This document shows, piece after piece, positions 27,400 through 36,358 of a stretch of DNA of 64,000 nucleotides. Under the pieces are notes generated by a model. The model was not told where the DNA came from, did no database searches, and worked only from the letters and a program-made list of their open reading frames with translations. Made by a program: the position numbers and the translations under genes. The stretch is from NCBI GenBank assembly GCA_965204565.1, contig CBDBEU010000004.1, forward strand, positions 620,001-684,000, read 5' to 3'. This stretch comes from CBDBEU01 sp965204565. GTDB taxonomy: Bacteria; Pseudomonadota; Alphaproteobacteria; Rhizobiales; TMED25. Position 1 is the first letter of the stretch, and every line of letters begins with the position of its first letter.

Positions 27400-28468
27400 C
27401 ACTCGCGCTATGAAGTGAGGGGGGATGGATGGTTCAGCAGGCCGGATTTTTCGACGTTGATGAATGGCTCAAGCGTTTGAGCGATTTGGGCGATCAGTTC
27501 GAAGCCTGCGTTGCGGCGGTGGACGTCGAGATTTTCCGTGCCGATCCGGACACGGCACTGGCGTACGCGGATGGCAGGAAGGGCGGACACGCCCGCCCTA
27601 TGACCCTGTGCTCATGTTCAGGATCCCGATCATTCAGGCGCAGAACACTCTCTCGGACGACCGTGCGGAGTTCCTGATCAGCGACCGGCTGTCGTTCATG
27701 CGTTTCCCGAGCGCCTGACCCGGGCCAAGGCGATCGACGCTCTGTTCGCCCGGTTCGAGACCGCCCTGCGGGACGCAGGCTATATCGCGCAGGCTATATC
27801 GCCATGTCAGGGCAATTGGTGGACAGCACGCTGGTCACCGCCGCCCGACATCGCAATTCCGTCTTTCGCGGACAAGAACCACGCAGGCATCGACAAAGCG
27901 TTCCGCTTCATCCGCCGTTGGCATGTCATGGATGCCGCCCGCCATGACGGGCGAATGCCGCGCCAAGGATTGCCGGACAAAACCAGCACCGGCTCTGGCG
28001 TCCGGGCCGATAGCGCGTACCGTTCGAAGCAGAACGAAGCGTTCCCGGCACGCCACGGTTTTGTCAGCCATGCCCACCATCGCAAACCCGGGGGCAGGCT
28101 CATGCCGAAGCATATCCGCCGTGGGAACAAGACCGTGGGAACAAGACAAAGTCAAAACACCGCGCGCCGGTCGAGCACGTCTTTGCCGTCCGGAAGCACA
28201 TGATGGGTATGGCAGTCCGTACCATCGGTCCGGCCCGCGCAAAAACCGGGATCGGCATGACAGACATCGCCTGCAACATCCGCCGCCTGGTCCAACCCGG
28301 GGCGGCGTCACCGCTTGATCACGGGACGGGTCCGTTCAATAGCAACCAAGAACGCTCTGAAAGCGGTGCAAGTCGCTGCATCCGAAACACAAGACCGGTT
28401 CAGATGACCACGCCGCGCCGAAATCAAAGAAAATCGGACGAACAAGCAGGATTGATAGAAGCTCTCAC
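27400..28468 (+). mobile_element. IS5-family element with degenerate transposase
   Basis: Transposase pieces in several frames: VQQAGFFDVDEWLKRLSDLG, AAVDVEIFRADPDTALAYAD, the shifted IQAQNTLSDDRAEFLISDRL followed by SFMRF, then QLVDSTLVTAARHRN-type sequence near 27815, SGVRADSAYRSKQNEAF near 27995 and the C-terminal MTDIACNIRRLV at 28257. The catalytic middle is deleted. The last 145 bases equal the fragment at 12110-12256. The left end abuts the truncated serine hydrolase. The right end GAAGCTCTCAC lies within IS1380 copy C, so IS5 entered IS1380. Confidence 0.8.
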
Positions 28469-29217
28469 CTCACGATCCGCATATCGCGCCAATACCGGCT
28501 TGAGCACATTTTCCCGGCCATCGGCGCTGTGAACATTGCCGGGGCGCAATGAACGGCGTTCGAGGCGGCCAAACCGATTAAGGACGAACAAAAGGGTGAC
28601 GGCACATGCAGCCGAAATGCCCGTTCCAGGCGATGCCTTTCTGCGCGCCACGGGTCTGCGCGCCACGGGTCTGCGCGTCATGGGGCGGGCCGACCGAACC
28701 GTCCATGTCCGGTGTGATCCATTCGGGCGCCATCGCGGCGTGAGCCCGATCAATCCCCCGATCAATCGATCGACCGGATACATCCGCCGGCGCACCGCGA
28801 TTGTCGGCGGCCGCCGACACCCCGGTCTCGAACCGACTCATCCGGCCGGCAGACGTGGCCTCGGCATCAACGCCACGCCCTCCGACCACCTGCCGTATCA
28901 CCGGATCGAGCGCCGGACGGTCCGCGTCATTCACATCATCATATCCGGCCGATCGCCCGAAGCCCGGCTGGCGCAAAAGCCTGACCACGGAATGCAGACG
29001 GTTGTGGACGGTTCGCGTATCTCCGAGAGGACCGCCGGCAATATCGTGCAATCCCGGGGTCTCGTCCAACGCCCGGATCGGCAACGGGCCACCGTCGGAA
29101 CCGATTCTCGAGCCATGGAATTCCAGCCGCACCCGCCAGCCCACACAACATGCTGAAATATAACATGTTACCGGCTGTCAGAGGCGCAAAAACGTCACGT
29201 TACCTAGGGAATGTAGG
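28469..29217 (-). mobile_element. IS1380-family element, copy C, truncated by IS5
   Basis: Minus-strand orientation. The end at 29217 is CCTACATTCCCTAGGTAACG read inverted. The transposase runs VRLEFHGSRIGSDGGPLPIR, LLRQPGFGRSAGYDDVNDAD, MSRFETGVSAAADN, WNGHFGCM and LRPGNVHSADGRENVLKPVL to 28471, where it is cut by the IS5 right end. It differs from copy A by substitutions and a triplicated 15-mer. Its outer end supplies the last codons and stop of the truncated rhomboid gene. Confidence 0.82.
28641..28685. repeat. Three tandem 15-bp units in IS1380 copy C
   Basis: CTGCGCGCCACGGGT occurs twice (28641-28655, 28656-28670) followed by a diverged third unit CTGCGCGTCATGGGG. It adds in-frame TRGAQ repeats to the transposase at the position where copy A has a single unit. 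Replication slippage in a dead element. Confidence 0.9.
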
Positions 29218-30038
29218 ATAAAACAACAGGGCGCACAGAAAACCATAAATCATGAAGATGACGGCACCGATTCGCAGGAACGTCAAGTCAAACGACTCGG
29301 GCGGCAGTTCGGAGATCTCGGGCACACCGGAACCGCTGACATCGGCTCTTGTGCACCGTTCAAACAACCCGAAGGCAAAAAGCCCGGACACAAACCCGCC
29401 GGCATGCCCGGCGAGCGCGACATTTCCCAACGTGCCAAGAAGCAAAGCGACAAATCCAAGCGGATAGAGGATCCTGCAAATCAGGAAGTAGACGAAGCTC
29501 CTCGGCTCCGTGAACACCTGAATGGGAGATGCGAGTGGCACGGTGCGCACGTTCTTGTCCGGCCGGAACAAGGCCCTCAGACGATCATTGGTGCGTGGAA
29601 CAAAACGAAGGATCGCCGCCAGAATGGCAAATCCGCTGCCCGACGCACCGATCAGCGAGACCGGACTGCCCCAATTGCAAATCATATGGCCGTGAGTACT
29701 GGCAGCACCCGATGCGAAGAAAACGGCAAGAACCATCATGTGCCGATGCGCCAGGCAACCGTGCGGCCGAAAACAAACAGCGTAATAATTGCCGAACAGG
29801 TGTGAGCCATAGCCGTGCAGGAAGGTGTAGGTGAACGGCGACCACATTGCCGCCAGCACCCATATGGGACCGCCGTCAAAATGTTACCCGGCAGGTAACG
29901 CGCGGGAATGAACGAAAACAGGATGCGGTAAATACCATAATAGTCGGTGGTGTAGAGGTTCCAGACGCGAAAAACATGCGCGGCGATCAATGCGCCGATC
30001 AGCGCGCCAACTACAACGCTGGCGCGCCGGTTCTTCAA
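29200..30038 (-). pseudogene. Rhomboid-family intramembrane serine protease, frameshifted and 3'-truncated
   Basis: Starts with TTG at 30038 (KNRRASVVVGALIGALIAAH). The frame then slips near 29870 and again near 29790. SPFTYTFLHGYGSHLFGNYY is the HGxxxHLxGN motif and ITLFVFGRTVAWRIG follows in the other frame. LIGASGSGFAILAAIL carries the catalytic Ser of GxSG and VALAGHAGGFVSGLFA the catalytic His. The end FYPTFPR-stop is encoded by the IS1380 end, so the native C-terminus is gone. The start overlaps the upstream small-protein stop (TTGA), implying translational coupling. Confidence 0.8.
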
Positions 30039-31062
30039 AAGCCCGACAATAATATAATGGCGGCCGCCATACCACACAGGCCCTAGCCATAGAGAAACCA
30101 AGGGCTGATCTGCGCGTAGGAGATCGGCTCGCCGGCGGCGTTGCCGGCATGGGGGAGTAGCAGCAAAAGCAGGATTGCAAGACGGGCTAGGTTGTCGTGG
30201 ACCAAGCTTGACATGAGATTCACATTTCGATTCAGGGCTGCCTTTTGGAGGCGGCCTTGGGCGAGCGGATTGGTGTAACGGATGAGGAATGGGCGCTGAT
30301 CGGGCCGCTGTTGGCGCCACATGAGATTCACATTGGAGCGCGGTCGCGGGTGCCGTCCTGCACAGGACAACCGCCTGTATTTCGAAGGCATGATGTGGAT
30401 CGCGCGAACCGGAGCGCAGTGGCGGCCTCTGCCGGATGACTATGGCAAGTGGAACAGTATTTTCCGACGCTACCGAAGATGGGTCACGACCGGCGTGTTC
30501 GATGCGATGCTCGAGACGCTGGCGGGACGCGATGCCACCGCCGACATGATCGATAGCACGGTGGTCCGGGCACATCATTGTGCCGTCGGCATAAAAAGGG
30601 GGCTCAGCAAACAGAGGGGCCTGGCCGGTCACGCGGCGGCTTTACGACCAGGCTCCACGCGAGGTGCGATGCCAGAGGCCTCCCGCCCGGCTTTGTGCTG
30701 ACACCTGGCCAAGCGCGCGATGTGCAGGGCTTTGCACCGCTGTTCCGCATGATGACCGACCGCATCGAGGCGTTCCTCGCAGATCGCGGCTATGATGCCG
30801 ATGCTATCCGCCAGGAAATCGCCGCCGCAGGCGTCGAAGCGGTAATCCCTGCAAAGAGCAATCGTCTTGACCGTATCACGCACGACCGGGCCAAAGACAA
30901 ATGGCGCAATCTCGTCGAGCGGTTGTTCAACAAACTCAAGAACTGGCTCAGGGTCGCCACCCGCTACGACAAAACCAAAGAGTCCTACCCTGGCTTCGTT
31001 GCCATCGCATCAATCAAACTCTGGATACCCCTTTGTCCACGACAACCTAGGGCAATACGCAT
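30035..31062 (-). pseudogene. Small exported membrane protein split by an IS427-type insertion
   Basis: Removing the IS (30191-31046) and one CTAG copy restores a frame starting with ATG at 31062: MRIALARLAILLLLLLPHAG, a strong signal peptide. It continues NAAGEPISYAQISPWFLYG, then an in-frame TAG (30083-30085), then GLCGMAAAIILLSGF and TGA overlapping the rhomboid TTG start. The IS sits inside the signal peptide, after the fifth codon. Family unknown; it was probably co-translated with the rhomboid protease. Confidence 0.6.
30191..31046 (+). mobile_element. IS5-family (IS427-group) element, 856 bp, frameshifted transposase
   Basis: Inverted repeats GTTGTCGTGGACCAA (left) and GTTGTCGTGGACAAA (right, inverted) match at 14 of 15 positions, with CTAG at both flanks (30187-30190 and 31047-31050). 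The transposase has GVTDEEWALIGPLL, LYFEGMMWIARTGAQWRPLP, MIDSTVVRAHH with the first Asp, FLADRGYDADAIRQE with the second, and LVERLFNKLKNWLRVATRYD with the Glu. Shifts occur near 30315 and 30600. The first could be the programmed frameshift of this group; the second is probably a lesion. Confidence 0.85.
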
Positions 31063-31119
31063 CTTGCGGTCCTCACCAATGATGCGAGGACTTTAAATCT
31101 TGCCAAATCCGAGCGACGG

Positions 31120-31133
31120 TTGATCTATCTCAA
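31120..31133. promoter_or_regulatory. Possible FNR/FixK-type box
   Basis: TTGATCTATCTCAA differs from the TTGAT-N4-ATCAA consensus at one position. It lies between the divergent small-protein/rhomboid gene (start 31062) and the dehydrogenase gene (start 31255), 122 bases from the latter. Seen by eye; a chance match is quite possible. Confidence 0.25.
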
Positions 31134-31254
31134 GTGTGGTTTTTCGCGATCTGGGTGATACCAAATGACAATTGGTGTTCACTGAACCGCCTTTGCGCCT
31201 GTTGGGCTGTAGCCAGCACGATCGCCGGGAAATTGAATATTGGGGGGTGAAGCA

Positions 31255-32142
31255 ATGGATGTCGGCTTTGTCGGACTGGGCGCCATGGGCCGGCCGATAG
31301 CGCACAATTTGATCGCCGCCGGGCACCAACTCACCGTCCATAACCGTTCGCCTGGCCCTGCCCGCGCGTTTGAAGGAACGGGCGCGCGGATCGCCCAAAG
31401 CCCGGCAGAGGCATGCGGCGGCGAGATCGTCATCACCATGCTGGCTGACGATGAAAGCGTTGAATCGGTAGTTCTGGGCCCGGGCGGCATCGCCGAGCAG
31501 ATGACGCCCGGTGCTATCCATATCTGCATGGCAACGATCAGCCCTGATCTGGCAAAGCGGCTTGAAGCAACGCATGAGGCGCGCGGCTAGGCCTATATCT
31601 CCGCCCCGGTGCTTGGCCTCCCGGAGGCGGCGGCAGCGGCGCAGGTGTTCATGCTTGTGGCCGGAGCCCAAGCGGCAACCCAGCGCTGCCAACCCCTGTT
31701 CGACGCCATGGGCAAACAGACCTTCGTTGCCGGCGAGCAAGCGTGGAAGGCCAATCTTCTGAAAATCTGCAACAATTTCATGGTCACCGCCGCGATCCAG
31801 AGCATGGCCGAAGCCTTCGCGCTGGTGCGCAAATGCGGTATCGACGCGCACGTCTTCCACCAGATCATCAACGAGGCGATGTTTCCCGGCCCGATCACCC
31901 GCATCTATGGCGCGATGATCGCCGGCGATACTTATGAGGCTGCCGGATTTCCCTTATCGCTTGGCTTGAAGGATGCGAGCCTGACGGTGGAAGATGGAGA
32001 GGCGTTCGGCGTGCCGATGCCGGTCGGCACCATCATTCGCGATAAATTCCTCGCCGGGCTTGAGCGCGGCTATAACGATTTCGACTGGGGCGCGCTTGGC
32101 CGGGTGGCGGCCGATGATGCGGGGCTCAAGCCCAAGGGTTGA
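31255..32142 (+). pseudogene. 3-hydroxyisobutyrate dehydrogenase-like protein, one in-frame TAG
   Basis: Beta-hydroxyacid dehydrogenase fold. MDVGFVGLGAMGRPIAHNLI is the N-terminal NAD(P)-binding signature GLGxMGxP. AYISAPVLGLPEAAAAAQVF corresponds to the substrate-loop region. WKANLLKICNNFMVTAAIQS contains the catalytic Lys (KxxxN), and the C-terminal helix block FPLSLGLKDASLTVEDGE is complete. TAG at 31588-31590 after EARG is the only lesion; restoring it gives 295 residues. The local sequence GGCTAGGCC would be GGCCAGGCC (Gln) with one change. Confidence 0.82.
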
Positions 32143-32157
32143 GCCGGACGGGCGGCG

Positions 32158-33206
32158 TTACGGAATGATGTGGTCGCGGCGCATGCGCGCCAGTTGATTG
32201 GTGACTGTCTCTTCGGTATCGAGAAATTCATGCCAGCCGGCTTGGCGCGCCTTGTTCAAGCACGACATCTGGTCAAAGGCATTGCGGAAGGCATAATCGG
32301 CAAAGCGCCAGGTGGTTAGGTCGCCGAGCGCATAGCGGCGCAGTTGATGGCGCTCGACGATCTCCGCCCACAGGCCTTCCTTGTCGGCCATGGTCTGAAC
32401 TAGGCTCACATGCTGGCCGGGGGCGGTTTCCATGTCGAAGAATTCGGCAATGCGCTGCCACAAATGGCGCACCCGCGTGAAATCGCCATTGGTGATGTTG
32501 AACGCTTGATTGGCAGCTGCCGGCGCGCTCGCCGCCCACAGCATGGCGCGTGCCAAAAGTGCCACATCGGTGATCTGGTAGACCACATCGAGGGTGCGCG
32601 GGTCGCCCGGCCAGCGCAGCGGCAGGCCGAGATGCTTTGAAATGGTTGCATAGACAGCAATCGCATTTGCCATGTTCATTTCGCTGCCAATTGAAAAGCC
32701 CCACACCCCGTGCGGGCGCAGCGCCGACCAGTTCCAAGCCTTGCCGCGCTGGCGTTCGACCAGCCAGTCCTGCTGGTCATAGTAGAAATTGGGCGGCATG
32801 TGGCGGGGGTCGTCCTCGCGCGCCGGCGTGCGGTAAGGCGCGCCGAACTGCACGCCATACCATTTCGCGCCCTGCATCAGCTGGATATGGGCAAGGCCGG
32901 GCGCTGCTTTCTCGATGGTCTCAACAAGCCCGGTGAGCATGGCAAGATTGGGCGCACCTCCTCGGCGAAAGTGTCGCGCGGCGCATAGGGCGTGAAAAAG
33001 ACTTGGGTGACGTCCGACAGCCCGCCGAGTTTTTCCTCAATCGCAGCGGGATCGAGCAGATCGACTTGGATGAAGCGCGAGGAGGTGTCAAAGTCAGGCG
33101 CCCTGCGTGACAGGCCGATGACGTTCCATGATCGGTCGTGTTCCAGATACTCGACAAGCGAGCGGCCGACAACGCCAAGCGCGCCGGCAATCAAAGCTGT
33201 TGGCAT
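32158..33206 (-). pseudogene. PRISE-type short-chain reductase, one frameshift
   Basis: Extended SDR related to progesterone 5-beta-reductase/iridoid synthase enzymes. MPTALIAGALGVVGRSLVEY is the Rossmann GxxGxxG start and NVIGLSRRAPDF the NADPH-binding Arg region. After a shift near 32945 the remainder is open: HIQLMQGAKWYGVQFG (catalytic region), NWSALRPHGVWGFSIG and FNITNGDFTRVRHLWQRIAE, ending DHIIP at 32158. A single lesion only. Both halves are well conserved. Confidence 0.78.
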
Positions 33207-33250
33207 GGGCTCATCAAGGCTCCCTCAAATTGCTGCAATATGGATGGCGC

Positions 33251-34198
33251 TCACGCGCGCGGCGTATCGGCCACCGGATAGCGCGTATATTGGGATATCC
33301 AGTCAAAGCCGACCAGATCGACATAGGCCTTCATCAGGCGTTCGGTGATCGGCCCCGGCACGGAACCATCGCCGAACAGCGAGCCGTTGATCGAGCACAC
33401 CGGACAGACGCAAAAGCTGGTCGAGGTGATGAAGAACTCATCGCCATTATAGGCATCGAACAGGTCGAAGTCCTTTTCCTCGCATGGAATACCCTCGCTC
33501 GCCGCCAGCTCCATCACCGTCTGGCGGCTTACGCCCGGCAGCACATAGCGCTCGCGCGGCGTCATCAGAACCCCGTCCCGGACTATGAAGATATTGCTGC
33601 CACGCCCTTCGCACAGATTGCCGTTCTCATCGAGCAGCACCGTGAAGGCTTCGGTATTTTGCGCCTGCACCTCAAGATCGGCGATAATCAGATTGAGGTA
33701 ATTGTGGGTCTTGGCGCGCGGCGATATCATGTCGGGCGCGGTGCGCCGTGTTGCCGGCACGATCACGTCAATGCCGTCGCGATAGAGCTTGGCCCTAGTT
33801 GACAGCGGCAGCGGGATGCACTCAACGATCACCGTTGGGCCGGTATAATCGGGCCAGGCCGAACGCTCATTCGGATCGATAATGCCTCTGGTGATGCGCT
33901 GGCTCACCCAATAATCCTCACCGGCGTCGATCAGCGGCAGGTTGCGCTCAAGGATGTCCTCGGTGATCGCCGCCATCTCATTGATGCTCAAGCCCGGGTC
34001 AATACGTACATAGCGCAGCGAGCGATAGAGCCGCTCCAGATGCTCGCGCAGCTTGAAGATCTTGTGGCCGAATGTGCGCGTGGTATCGAAAACCGCATCG
34101 CCATATTTGACGCCGCGGTCGCGGAACGGCAGAAGTGCCTCACTTTCGGGGACGATCTTGCCATTGAGATAGACAACGCGCTGGTTGGGTCGTGTCAT
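33251..34198 (-). CDS. Class IV (branched-chain/D-amino-acid type) aminotransferase
   Basis: PLP-dependent transaminase. 315 residues. VVYLNGKIVPESEALLPFRD is the usual fold-IV start and YGDAVFDTTRTF the substrate-binding strand. Lys163 in ISPRAKTHNYLN fits the PLP Schiff-base lysine. Glu197 in CEGRGSNIFIV binds the PLP pyridine nitrogen. It is transcribed divergently from hyuA with only 66 bases between the starts, suggesting joint control. Whether it acts on L- or D-amino acids cannot be decided from sequence. Intact. Confidence 0.9.
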   Translation of the reverse strand: MTRPNQRVVYLNGKIVPESEALLPFRDRGVKYGDAVFDTTRTFGHKIFKLREHLERLYRSLRYVRIDPGLSINEMAAITEDILERNLPLIDAGEDYWVSQRITRGIIDPNERSAWPDYTGPTVIVECIPLPLSTRAKLYRDGIDVIVPATRRTAPDMISPRAKTHNYLNLIIADLEVQAQNTEAFTVLLDENGNLCEGRGSNIFIVRDGVLMTPRERYVLPGVSRQTVMELAASEGIPCEEKDFDLFDAYNGDEFFITSTSFCVCPVCSINGSLFGDGSVPGPITERLMKAYVDLVGFDWISQYTRYPVADTPRA

Positions 34199-34264
34199 GC
34201 TAAAGCCTCGCGGCGACTGGTGCAGTCGATGTTGTTCTTTAACCGATAATTGGAAACTTCGCTA

Positions 34265-36358
34265 ATGCGATTTGCGGTCGACACTGGGGGGACTTTCACC
34301 GACCTGATTGTCGAAGACGATGATGGCGGCCTTCACATGTTCAAGGCCGCAACCACGTCCGAAGATCCGATTCTCGGCGTAAAGGACAGTCTCGGCGTTG
34401 CAGCCGACGCCTTTGGCGAGCCTCTGGAGGCGCTGCTTGGCAAGGCGAGCCTGTTCATTCACGGAACCACGCACGCGATCAACGCCATCGTCACCGGCAC
34501 CACGGCCAAGACGGCGTTTCTGACCAGCCAGGGCCACCGCGACATATTGGTGTTTCGCGAGGGCGGTCGCGTCGAGCCGTTCAATTTCACGGTGCCGTTT
34601 CCCGAGCCCTATATTCCCCGCGCCCTCACCTTTGAAGTGCCGGGGCGAATTGTTGCCGATGGGTCGGAATTCGAGCCGTTCGACGCGCAAGCGGTGCGCC
34701 GGATCGCGGCGGAACTGCGCCAAGCCCGGATCGAAGCGGTATCGGTGTGCTTGCTTTGGTCGATCGTCAATCCCGAACATGAGCTGATGGTCGGCGACAT
34801 CCTGCGGGAGCACCTGCCGGGCGTGCCGGTGACGCTGTCGCACCAACTCAATCCATCGCTGCGCGAATATCGCCGCGCCTCGTCGTCGGCGATCGATGCA
34901 TCGCTGAAACCGAAAATGCAGACCTACCTGCACGGCCTGACCGGCAGATTGACCGATGCCGGCTTTACCGGGCGAGTGCTGATCGTCACCTCACAAGGCG
35001 GCGTCATGGATGCCGATCAGGTGGCAGAGGCGCCGATCCATCTGGTCAATTCCGGCCCCTCCATGGCCCCCGTCGCCGGACGGTATTTTGCACGCATCGA
35101 TGAGGATTACGGCAACGCGGTGATCGCCGATACCGGCGGCACAACATACGATGTCAGCCTAGTGCGCGCGGGCCGCATTCCGTGGACACGCGAGACTTGG
35201 ATCGGCGAGCTCCATCGCGGCCATATGACCGGCTTTCCCTCGGTCGATGTGAAAAGCATTGGCTCGGGCGGCGGCTCGATCGCCCATGTCGATGCCGGCG
35301 GCATGCTTCATGTCGGCCCGCAAAGCGCCGGCGCGGTTCCAGGCCCGGCCTGCTATGGCCAGGGTGGGGCCAAGCCCACCGTGACCGATGCTGCGCTGGT
35401 GCTCGGCTATCTTGATCCTGAGTATTTCCTCGGCGGAGCCAAGAAGATTGATGTCGCGGCAGCAAGGCAGGCGCTGGAACATTACGTGGCCGCGCCCCTC
35501 AATCTCGGTGTTGAAGATGCAGCCGCGGCAGTGATCAATGTTGCCACCGAAGAAATGGTGCAGGCAATCACCGACATCACCGTCAATCAGGGCATCGATC
35601 CGGCCTCGGCGGCACTGATTGGCGGCGGCGGCGCTGCCGGTCTCAACCAAGTGGCGATCGCGCGCCGGCTCGGCAGCCACCGCGTCGTCATTCCCCAGGT
35701 TGGGGCAGCGCTCAGCGCGGCGGGTGCGCTGATGTCGGATCTGGCAGCGCAATACCGGCGCGCCTTGTTCGCCTCTTCTGCCCAATTCGATAATGACGGC
35801 GTCAATGAAGTGCTTGGCGAACTTGAAGCTCAATGCCAGGCCTTCGCCGAGGGGCCGGGGGCTGGTGCGATCGATCAGCGGGTCGAGTTTTTCGCCGAGG
35901 CACACTATCCCGATCAGGTGTGGGAGATCGAGGTGCCGCTGGCGGGTTCCCGGTTCGAGAGCAAAGAGGATGTCGCCGGCCTAGTGGAAGCATTCCACCG
36001 CGCCCATGAGGAGGTATTTGCGATCCGCGATGCGGGCTCGCAAATCGAGATCATGGCGTGGGTTGCTAATGTGCGCTGCCGCCTGCGCGAGAATGCTGAA
36101 ACAGCGCCTGAAACAATCGCATCAGATGATGCGCAGATACCGGCGCGCGATGTCTGGTTTGCCGGTCATGGCAAGGCTTTGGCCGACATTCGGCGCCTCG
36201 ATGGCATCGCGGTTGGCGAAACGCTCCAGGGGCCGGCGATTATTGAATCGCCGTTTAGCACCATCGTTGTCGATCCTGGCGCCAGCGCCACGCGCCGCCC
36301 ATCGGGCAGCATCTCGATCGACCCCGGCAGACCACCGGCAACAGAGGCTCGGCCATGA
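34265..36358 (+). CDS. hyuA: Hydantoinase/oxoprolinase family protein, subunit A
   Basis: ATP-dependent amide-ring opening enzyme subunit (N-methylhydantoinase A type). 697 residues from ATG 34265; a TTG five codons upstream is possible but less likely. MRFAVDTGGTFTDLIVEDDD carries the phosphate-1 motif. FIHGTTHAINAIVTGTTAKT follows, and AVIADTGGTTYDVSLVRAGR is the second nucleotide motif. GSGGGSIAHVDAGGMLHVGP and ALIGGGGAAGL mark the actin-like fold. The stop overlaps the hyuB start (ATGA). The substrate (hydantoin, 5-oxoproline or acetone-like) cannot be assigned. Intact. Confidence 0.92.
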   Translation: MRFAVDTGGTFTDLIVEDDDGGLHMFKAATTSEDPILGVKDSLGVAADAFGEPLEALLGKASLFIHGTTHAINAIVTGTTAKTAFLTSQGHRDILVFREGGRVEPFNFTVPFPEPYIPRALTFEVPGRIVADGSEFEPFDAQAVRRIAAELRQARIEAVSVCLLWSIVNPEHELMVGDILREHLPGVPVTLSHQLNPSLREYRRASSSAIDASLKPKMQTYLHGLTGRLTDAGFTGRVLIVTSQGGVMDADQVAEAPIHLVNSGPSMAPVAGRYFARIDEDYGNAVIADTGGTTYDVSLVRAGRIPWTRETWIGELHRGHMTGFPSVDVKSIGSGGGSIAHVDAGGMLHVGPQSAGAVPGPACYGQGGAKPTVTDAALVLGYLDPEYFLGGAKKIDVAAARQALEHYVAAPLNLGVEDAAAAVINVATEEMVQAITDITVNQGIDPASAALIGGGGAAGLNQVAIARRLGSHRVVIPQVGAALSAAGALMSDLAAQYRRALFASSAQFDNDGVNEVLGELEAQCQAFAEGPGAGAIDQRVEFFAEAHYPDQVWEIEVPLAGSRFESKEDVAGLVEAFHRAHEEVFAIRDAGSQIEIMAWVANVRCRLRENAETAPETIASDDAQIPARDVWFAGHGKALADIRRLDGIAVGETLQGPAIIESPFSTIVVDPGASATRRPSGSISIDPGRPPATEARP

